Source of the DNA: Deltaproteobacteria bacterium
Lineage (GTDB): Bacteria > Myxococcota > Myxococcia > Myxococcales > 40CM-4-68-19
Assembly (NCBI GenBank): GCA_018266095.1
Contig: JAFEBC010000488.1
Coordinates: 1-12,297, forward strand
DNA length: 12,297 nt
Reading direction: 5' to 3'
The notes under the pieces were generated by a model. It was not told the DNA's origin. It searched no databases and saw nothing but the letters and a program-made list of their open reading frames with translations. The position numbers and the translations under genes are program-made. Position 1 is the stretch's first letter, and each line of letters starts with the position of its first letter. This document shows positions 7,958-12,297 of the stretch, piece by piece.

Positions 7958-9250
7958 CTAGTTCGTCCGCGGCGGGCCCTCGAGCAAGAGCGCGCGCATC
8001 CGCGTCAGCGCCTCGCTCGTCTTGGCCACGTACGGGCTCTGCGCGTTCACCCGCTGCGCCGTGGCCAGCGTCTGCTCATAGACCTTCATCGCCTTGTCGA
8101 GCAGCACGCGCACCTTCTTCTTGAGCTCCTCGCGGTACACAGCCTGCTGCTCCGCATCCAGGCCCTGCGGCAGCGGCGCGTTCAGGATCTGCTCGTGGAA
8201 GCTCTCGTACAGCTCGCCGATCTTGAAGCCGCTCGCCGTCGCCCACTCGCCGTCGCCCTTGCGGATCGCGCGCAGGAAGTGGCCTTGCGCCGAGAGCAGG
8301 AACTGCGCCTTGGTCTCCAGCGCGTCCATCAGCGCCTTCTCCTGCATGGCCTTCGGATCGAGCGCGGTCTCGTCGAAGTACGAGCGGTAGATCTCGCCGA
8401 TCCAGAACTCGGCCTGCGCCAGGAGCCCCGAATCCGCCGAGCCGTCCGCTGCGGCCTTCTCGTAGACCTCGAGCGCGCGGCGCAAGAGGCGCTCGCCTTC
8501 GGCGCGGCCATTCAAGCCCACCTTCTGCGCTTCCGTGATCGTCCCATCTGCAGCCGCCGCGCGCGCGATCTTCGCCCGCTCGATGCGGCACACGGCCTCC
8601 TGCACCATCGCCTCGGCCTGCCGCGCGAGCTGAACGCCGGGCCGCTCCGACAGCGCGTGCAGCCGCTCGATGGCGTCGTCGAGCTTGCCCAATTCGTGCT
8701 CGTCGAGCGCCGCGTGGAAGCCGATGTCCACCTCGGTGCCGAGGTCGCTCGCGTGCTTCACGTCCGCCGGGATCCGCGACGCGCGCGAGAGCAAGGTCTC
8801 CCAGCGCTCCAGCGCGAGGCGCCATTCATTGAGCCGCTCGTGCGCGAGGCCCGAGTTCCACACCGCGCTCGCCCAGTCGTTCGAGTCCGGATACAGCGCC
8901 AGGAAGCGGTCGAAGTGCAGCGTGGCCTTCGTCCAGTCGCCCGCCTGGAAGGCCTTGGTGCCGCCGTCGAACAACTGGTCCTGCGTCAGGTCCGCGAGCG
9001 CGAGCTCGGCCTTGGGGCCTGCGGTGATCACGGCCTCGGGGAGCTCGATGCGCTCGACCTTCCTGGCGCTGCCCTGCCCTGCGTCGCCCGGATGCGTGGC
9101 CGGCTTCACCGAGGAGTTCGCGCCCGCGCACGCCGCACACACAGCGCACAGCGCGCCCAGCACGAGGTGTCTCGCGCGGGCATCGAGGCGCATCGCCCGC
9201 GCATCCAGGCGCACCGCGCGCACGCAGAGGCTGCCGCGCCGGACCTGCAT
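7958..9250 (-). CDS. TPR-repeat lipoprotein, outer-membrane type
   Basis: 430 residues from the ATG at 9250. A hydrophobic stretch (HLVLGALCAVCAAC, about 28-41) ends in Cys41 followed by AGANSS, consistent with a lipoprotein signal, although the lipobox is imperfect (Cys at -3). From about residue 89 the protein is helical with TPR-like units: LFDGGTKAFQAGDWTKA (93-109), HFDRFLALYPDS, AVWNSGLAHERL and LALERWETLL. Such proteins act as assembly or scaffolding factors at the envelope. The family resembles myxobacterial TPR lipoproteins of motility and secretion machinery, but a specific identity cannot be claimed. The start is uncertain: ATG 9250 lies 3 bp after the yjbQ stop, while ATG 9193 gives a 22-residue signal up to Cys41, a more usual length. 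It is the last gene of the ArsA operon. Confidence 0.8.
   Translation of the reverse strand: MQVRRGSLCVRAVRLDARAMRLDARARHLVLGALCAVCAACAGANSSVKPATHPGDAGQGSARKVERIELPEAVITAGPKAELALADLTQDQLFDGGTKAFQAGDWTKATLHFDRFLALYPDSNDWASAVWNSGLAHERLNEWRLALERWETLLSRASRIPADVKHASDLGTEVDIGFHAALDEHELGKLDDAIERLHALSERPGVQLARQAEAMVQEAVCRIERAKIARAAAADGTITEAQKVGLNGRAEGERLLRRALEVYEKAAADGSADSGLLAQAEFWIGEIYRSYFDETALDPKAMQEKALMDALETKAQFLLSAQGHFLRAIRKGDGEWATASGFKIGELYESFHEQILNAPLPQGLDAEQQAVYREELKKKVRVLLDKAMKVYEQTLATAQRVNAQSPYVAKTSEALTRMRALLLEGPPRTN
9173..9214 (-). repeat. 21-bp tandem duplication at the lipoprotein gene 5' end
   Basis: Two adjacent 21-bp units encode VRLDARA and MRLDARA (17 of 21 bases identical by hand). 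Each begins with a possible start codon, GTG at 9214 and ATG at 9193. The duplication extends the N-terminus ahead of the signal sequence and makes the start call ambiguous. Confidence 0.6.
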
Positions 9251-9253
9251 GAC

Positions 9254-9661
9254 CTAGCCCACCACCGTGACCGACAGCTTGCGGCTGCGCGGCCCGTCGA
9301 ACTCGCAGAAATAGATGGCCTGCCAGGTCCCCAGCATGAGCTTCCCCTGCTGCACCGGCACCGACACGGTGAAGCCCACGAGGACCGCCTTCGCGTGCGC
9401 GTGCGCGTTGCCCTCCTCGTGCTTGTAGTACTTCGCACCCGCAGGCACCGCGCGCTCGAGCGCGTTCAGGATGTCCGTGCGCACGTCCGGATCGGTGTTC
9501 TCGTTGATGGTCACGCCGCCCGTGGTGTGCCCGCAGAACACGGTGCAGATGCCGTTCTCGACGCCGCTGTTCTTCACCTCGGCGCGCACGCGCTTGGTGA
9601 CGTCGATCATCTCGGCCTTCGCGGTGGTCGGGAGCTCGAAGGTGCTGGAATGGAAGGCCAT
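9254..9661 (-). CDS. yjbQ: YjbQ family protein (UPF0047), putative secondary thiamine-phosphate synthase
   Basis: This is a 135-residue single-domain protein, the usual size for UPF0047/YjbQ. Family motifs are present in order: CGHTTGGVTINENTDPDVR (43-61), EEGNAHAHAKAVLVG (82-96), GTWQAIYFCEFDGPR (111-125). The conserved His and acidic residues of the active-site cleft (His45, Glu54, His81, Glu83, His87, His89) are present. E. coli YjbQ shows weak thiamine-phosphate synthase activity; the true role of the family is unsettled. ATG at 9661 is chosen over an in-frame TTG at 9691 because GGAG lies 8 nt upstream of it and family similarity starts at MAFHSSTF. It lies 39 bp after the second ArsA gene and 3 bp before the lipoprotein gene, so it is very likely in one operon. 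No thiamine pathway gene is nearby. Confidence 0.92.
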   Translation of the reverse strand: MAFHSSTFELPTTAKAEMIDVTKRVRAEVKNSGVENGICTVFCGHTTGGVTINENTDPDVRTDILNALERAVPAGAKYYKHEEGNAHAHAKAVLVGFTVSVPVQQGKLMLGTWQAIYFCEFDGPRSRKLSVTVVG

Positions 9662-9669
9662 GTCGAAGT

Positions 9670-9673
9670 CTCC
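9670..9673 (-). promoter_or_regulatory. ribosome binding site of yjbQ
   Basis: GGAG, within CTGGAG on the minus strand, ends 8 nt before ATG 9661. It supports this start over the upstream TTG. Confidence 0.6.
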
Positions 9674-9700
9674 AGAGTGCGTCGTGACCAATCGCTGCGT

Positions 9701-10903
9701 TCAACCGCGCAGATGCTCGTCGATCTGCCACAGTCCGCTCAAGTCGTGCACATCCTTGCGCAGGCGCGGCACCGCGAACAGCGGCACCTGACCCAACGTC
9801 AGACGCAGGCGTTCGATCTGCCGCTTGTCGACATCCGCCAGCGTGGACTGCTCGTGGAGCGTCTGCGCCAGACGCACCGACAAGGGCTCGCGCGCGATCT
9901 GCGCCTCTTGCTCGCCGAACACCGCCGCGGCCTGCACGCCGTCCACCGCGCGCGCCGCGTCCGCGATCTGCGCCTGCTGGAGCGCCTCCGCGATGGGTGC
10001 CTGCTCGCTCGCGCCGCCGAAGCGATGCGGGTCGCGCTGCACGCGATTGACCACCACGGCCTGCGTGGCGATGCGCTCGGACTTGAGCGTCTCGTGGAAG
10101 AACACGGCCTCGTCGATGGTGAGCGCGTTGGGGCTCGTGACCAGCACGAAGCCCGCGTCCTTGGAGGCCAGCATCGCCTTCACCGCCGCCGCGCGCGCCT
10201 TGAACGCGTCGTACATGCCCTCGAAGGCGATGAGGAAGTCGGCCACGTCGCGCAGGAAGTCCGCGCCGGTGAAGCGCGCCAGCGTCTTGAGCACGATCGA
10301 GCTCGGCAGCGCGAAGAGCTTGAGGCCCACCTTGCCCGCCTTGAGCATCGGCCCGAGCACGAGCCGCATGGCGTCGTTGTCGAGGAAGTCCATGAGGCGA
10401 TCGGGCGCGGAGAGGAAGTCGAGCGCGTTCGAGGTGGGCGGCGTGTCCAGCACCACCACGTCGTACTTCTGGCTCTTCCAGAACTCGTACACGCGCTCCA
10501 TCGCCATGTACTCGAGGCTGCCCGCGAGCACGGTGGAGAGCGTCTTGTAGAGCCGGTTCTCGAGGATGGTCTTGGCCTGCGATTCGCTGCGCGCGTCGCG
10601 CTGCACGAGGTCGTCCCAGGCGAGCTTCTGGTCCAGCATCATGGCCCAGAGCGCGCCCTTGGGGGCAACGCCGATCGCGCGCAGGGGCGAGAGGTCGATC
10701 TGCGTCTCGCGGTTGCCCAGCTTCTCGAGGCCCAAGCTGTTCGCGAGCCGACGCGCGGGATCGATGGTGAGCACGAGCGCGCGCTTGCCCTCGACGGCCG
10801 CACGCAGCGCCAAGGTCGCTGCAGTGGTCGTCTTGCCCACGCCGCCCGAGCCGACGCACGCGATCACCTTCCGCCCGCTCAGGATCTCCGAGAGCGCCGT
10901 CAC
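9701..10903 (-). CDS. ArsA/Get3-like ATPase, second of pair (signature Lys replaced)
   Basis: This 400-residue P-loop ATPase is of the ArsA/Get3 (SIMIBI) family. P-loop CVGSGGVGKTTTA has Lys24, but the usual first 'signature' lysine (GKGG) is Ser19. Switch I is LTIDPARRLANSLG (Asp48) and Walker B/switch II is VVLDTPPTSNALDFL (Asp153). These motifs, with SLEYMAMERVYEF and the ALDFLDAP-like run, match from memory the mycobacterial Rv3680 half of the Rv3679/Rv3680 Get3-like heteromer. No arsenite-binding Cys triad and no Get3 CxxC are visible, so arsenite transport is unlikely; a membrane-protein targeting or envelope role is more plausible. The GTG at 10903 overlaps the previous gene's TGA (GTGA), implying translational coupling and 1:1 synthesis. 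The frame continues open upstream to 11287, but only as a shadow of the neighbour. Confidence 0.92.
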   Translation of the reverse strand: MTALSEILSGRKVIACVGSGGVGKTTTAATLALRAAVEGKRALVLTIDPARRLANSLGLEKLGNRETQIDLSPLRAIGVAPKGALWAMMLDQKLAWDDLVQRDARSESQAKTILENRLYKTLSTVLAGSLEYMAMERVYEFWKSQKYDVVVLDTPPTSNALDFLSAPDRLMDFLDNDAMRLVLGPMLKAGKVGLKLFALPSSIVLKTLARFTGADFLRDVADFLIAFEGMYDAFKARAAAVKAMLASKDAGFVLVTSPNALTIDEAVFFHETLKSERIATQAVVVNRVQRDPHRFGGASEQAPIAEALQQAQIADAARAVDGVQAAAVFGEQEAQIAREPLSVRLAQTLHEQSTLADVDKRQIERLRLTLGQVPLFAVPRLRKDVHDLSGLWQIDEHLRG

Positions 10904-11805
10904 AGGATCGGCTCCAGCGCCTTGCCGATGCGCTCCAGCGCGGCGATGCCGAACTGCCGATCGAACACGTGCGGCACCGGCAGGATCTGCTGCACCTTCT
11001 CGCGCAGGACCTTCTCGTAGCGCACCGACAGCTCCGCGCGCGCCTCGTGCGCATCCGCGGCGTCCGCCACCGCCGAGAGCAGCGGCCCGCCTCGCGCGAC
11101 CGCGACCCGCTCCTGCTCCGAGATGCGCGGCGCGAAGACCGAGTTCAGGATCACCGGCCCGCGCGGCAGCGAGTGCTTGCCGAGCGCGTCGTAGAGCTCG
11201 ATCGCCTCGTTGACCGGCATCTCCTCCGGCATCGTCACCACGCAGGTCTGCGTGCGCTGCTCGTCCTGCAGGAGCGCCTGCATCCACTTCATGTCCGCGG
11301 CCAGCGGGCCCTCGTGCACCAAGTCCAGGAACACCTCGGGCACCGTCAGCAGCGTGAGCCCATGGCCGGTCGCGGGCGCGTCCAGGATGACGAGGTCGAA
11401 GCGCCGCCGCGAGCCCTCAAAATCCTTCTCGGCGTGCCAGGTGACCTTGCCGAGCTGCACGATCTCCGCGAGCGACGGCGCGGCCTCCAGGAAGTACTTC
11501 ACGATCTTCCGGCCGAACACGAGGTCGTAGAGCATCTCCGAGCGCAGGATCATGATCCCGTACTCGCGCATCGCCGTCTGCGGGCGCACGTGCACGCTGG
11601 ACAGGCGCGGCAGCAATTCCCTGATCTGCGGCCCGCTCTGCGGACGCCCCAGCAGATCCGCCACGCGCTCCTTGGCCGTGACCTCGCACACCAGCACGCG
11701 CTTGCCACGCCGCGAAGCCGCGAGCGCCAGCGCTGCCGTCATCGTGCTCTTGCCGGTGCCGCCCTTGCCCGTGAGCACGAGCAGGCGGCGGTCGAGGAGG
11801 CCCAT
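10900..11805 (-). CDS. ArsA/Get3-like ATPase, first of pair (intact signature Lys)
   Basis: This 301-residue P-loop ATPase has the classical deviant Walker A LTGKGGTGKST with signature Lys14 and P-loop Lys19. Switch II is VILDAPATGHGLTLL (Asp142), as in ArsA/Get3 proteins and in the mycobacterial Rv3679 half. The region CEVTAKERVADLLG (40-53) occupies the switch I position but lacks the DPA motif, as expected for this half. PVILNSVFAPR (about 209-219) resembles the base-recognition strand. It lacks metal-binding Cys clusters. The gene is first in a likely four-gene operon: it overlaps the second ATPase by 4 bp (GTGA), then yjbQ and a TPR lipoprotein follow. A consensus-like promoter lies just upstream and no Shine-Dalgarno is seen before the ATG. 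The pair probably forms a heterodimer; the client proteins are unknown. Confidence 0.92.
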   Translation of the reverse strand: MGLLDRRLLVLTGKGGTGKSTMTAALALAASRRGKRVLVCEVTAKERVADLLGRPQSGPQIRELLPRLSSVHVRPQTAMREYGIMILRSEMLYDLVFGRKIVKYFLEAAPSLAEIVQLGKVTWHAEKDFEGSRRRFDLVILDAPATGHGLTLLTVPEVFLDLVHEGPLAADMKWMQALLQDEQRTQTCVVTMPEEMPVNEAIELYDALGKHSLPRGPVILNSVFAPRISEQERVAVARGGPLLSAVADAADAHEARAELSVRYEKVLREKVQQILPVPHVFDRQFGIAALERIGKALEPIL

Positions 11806-11817
11806 TCGAGGGCCGGG

Positions 11818-11846
11818 TATGTATGGGCGCGCGCGGGTGGTGTCAA
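11818..11846 (-). promoter_or_regulatory. sigma70-type promoter of the ArsA operon
   Basis: On the minus strand a perfect -35 TTGACA (11846-11841) is followed after exactly 17 nt by TACATA (11823-11818) as -10. Expected transcription start is near 11811, only about 6 nt before the ATG at 11805, leaving no room for a ribosome binding site. A perfect -35 with ideal spacing in such GC-rich DNA is unlikely by chance. Confidence 0.55.
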
Positions 11847-11880
11847 CGCGTGATGGAAACCTGCGTTCATCAAGGCCCTC

Positions 11881-11889
11881 TGCTATTCA
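11881..11889 (+). promoter_or_regulatory. candidate extended -10 for the right-edge AAA gene
   Basis: TGCTATTCA (TGn plus TATTCA, three of six matches) ends 6 nt before the ATG at 11896. No Shine-Dalgarno and no clear -35 are seen. If real, the mRNA would be leaderless. Confidence 0.25.
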
Positions 11890-11895
11890 TGATGC

Positions 11896-12297
11896 ATGTT
11901 CGAGGGAATTCACATCGCGCGCTTTCGCGCCTTCGACCAACTTGACGTCGTCGGCCTTGGCCGATTCAACTTGATCGTTGGGCGCAACGACGCTGGAAAG
12001 ACGGCATTCCTCGAGGCGGTGGCTCTCGCCTCGCGACCAACCAGGGCATTGTCCCGTGCCCTGCGGCTCCAGAATCTTCGCGATCCGAACCTCGATCGAG
12101 CGGACTTCCGGTCGGCTTGGCTTCCGCTTTTTCATAGACAGGATCCATCAGGGACCATCGAGCTCAGTGCGTCTTCTCTCAATGGCCCACTGTATTCAGC
12201 ATCCATTCGACACGGTCGGCTGGAGGAAGCAAGCGTCGATTCTCCCAACTCGGGACGGGAGCCGTTCATACTCGAGTGCGTCGCAGCGGAGGGCTCC
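11896..12297 (+). CDS. RecF/OLD-type AAA ATPase, 5' part only
   Basis: An open frame of 134 codons runs from ATG 11896 off the right edge without a stop. The N-terminus has the SMC/RecF/OLD-type layout: a strand-rich start (MFEGIHIARFRAFDQLDV), then Walker A VGRNDAGKT (28-36, Lys35) followed by AFLEAVAL. This is the AAA_15/AAA_21 arrangement. Signature and Walker B motifs lie beyond the window. Such ATPases occur alone, as DNA-repair-like proteins, and in defence systems paired with TOPRIM, HNH or DUF4435-type effectors; no partner is visible here. Codon use differs from the neighbours: by hand count 48 of 134 codons end in A or T, with TTT, CAT, AGA and TCA, which are nearly absent elsewhere. 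That suggests recent acquisition. An alternative overlapping ATG at 11892 is in another frame and gives no such motif. Confidence 0.82.
   Translation, partial: MFEGIHIARFRAFDQLDVVGLGRFNLIVGRNDAGKTAFLEAVALASRPTRALSRALRLQNLRDPNLDRADFRSAWLPLFHRQDPSGTIELSASSLNGPLYSASIRHGRLEEASVDSPNSGREPFILECVAAEGS

Noticed and set aside
7880..11020. Long open frame on the plus strand, 1046 codons, opposite the ArsA operon
   Set aside because: Low-complexity Arg/His/Leu-rich translation crossing four well-supported genes on the other strand; no start signal and no motif.
10904..11287. N-terminal extension of the second ArsA frame
   Set aside because: It lies wholly inside the first ArsA gene, is compositionally a shadow, and the GTGA overlap gives a natural start.
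9701..11805. Arsenite efflux operon
   Set aside because: The ArsA-like proteins lack the Cys triad for arsenite, and no arsB, arsC, arsD or arsR is present.
11887..12135. Minus-strand frame of 82 codons opposite the right-edge AAA gene
   Set aside because: It covers the AAA gene with its Walker A motif; no family motif or ribosome binding site.

Overview
The window is high-GC (by eye about 70%), densely coded DNA with strongly G/C-ending codons. The gene set (secreted WD40-caspase fusion, diiron ferritin-like protein, TPR lipoprotein, paired ArsA/Get3-like ATPases, ABC-F, MltG) fits a Myxococcota-type or other delta-lineage Gram-negative bacterium. This assignment is inferred from gene content; no rRNA or other phylogenetic marker is present. 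I see no tRNA, rRNA, CRISPR array, insertion sequence or phage gene.

Layout, left to right. (1) 1-652 (+): 3' part of a ferritin-like diiron protein whose start lies outside the window. (2) 698-4063 (+): a 1121-residue exported protein with a beta-propeller, an Ig-like linker and a C-terminal caspase (C14) domain carrying an intact His/Cys dyad and an EF-hand-like loop. (3) 4067-7155 (-): an ABC-F ATPase followed by mltG (endolytic murein transglycosylase); mltG ends 3 bp from the caspase gene's stop in a convergent arrangement. (4) 7294-7938 (+): a small exported TPR-like protein of unknown role, divergent from the ABC-F gene. (5) 7958-11805 (-): a compact operon read right to left: ArsA/Get3-like ATPase with classical deviant Walker A, a second ArsA-like ATPase overlapping it by GTGA, YjbQ (UPF0047), and a TPR lipoprotein starting 3 bp after the yjbQ stop. 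(6) 11896 to the right edge (+): the 5' end of a RecF/OLD-type AAA ATPase whose codon use is clearly less G/C-biased than the rest, suggesting the edge of an acquired segment.

The genes do not form one pathway. The left half mixes cell-envelope functions (MltG), ribosome-associated ABC-F and a secreted caspase. The right half is a likely co-transcribed unit around a heteromeric Get3-like ATPase pair, whose relation to YjbQ and the lipoprotein is unexplained. One recurrent regulatory theme is that genes likely to begin transcription units (caspase, ABC-F, first ArsA, right-edge AAA) lack a Shine-Dalgarno and have a -10-like hexamer 6-12 nt before the start codon, suggesting leaderless or near-leaderless mRNAs. 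In contrast, the 7294 gene, yjbQ and mltG have recognisable ribosome binding sites.

The strongest leads for something undescribed are the truncated AAA ATPase at the right edge, the asymmetric ArsA pair with yjbQ and a lipoprotein, and the secreted caspase fusion. None can be called a new system from this window alone.
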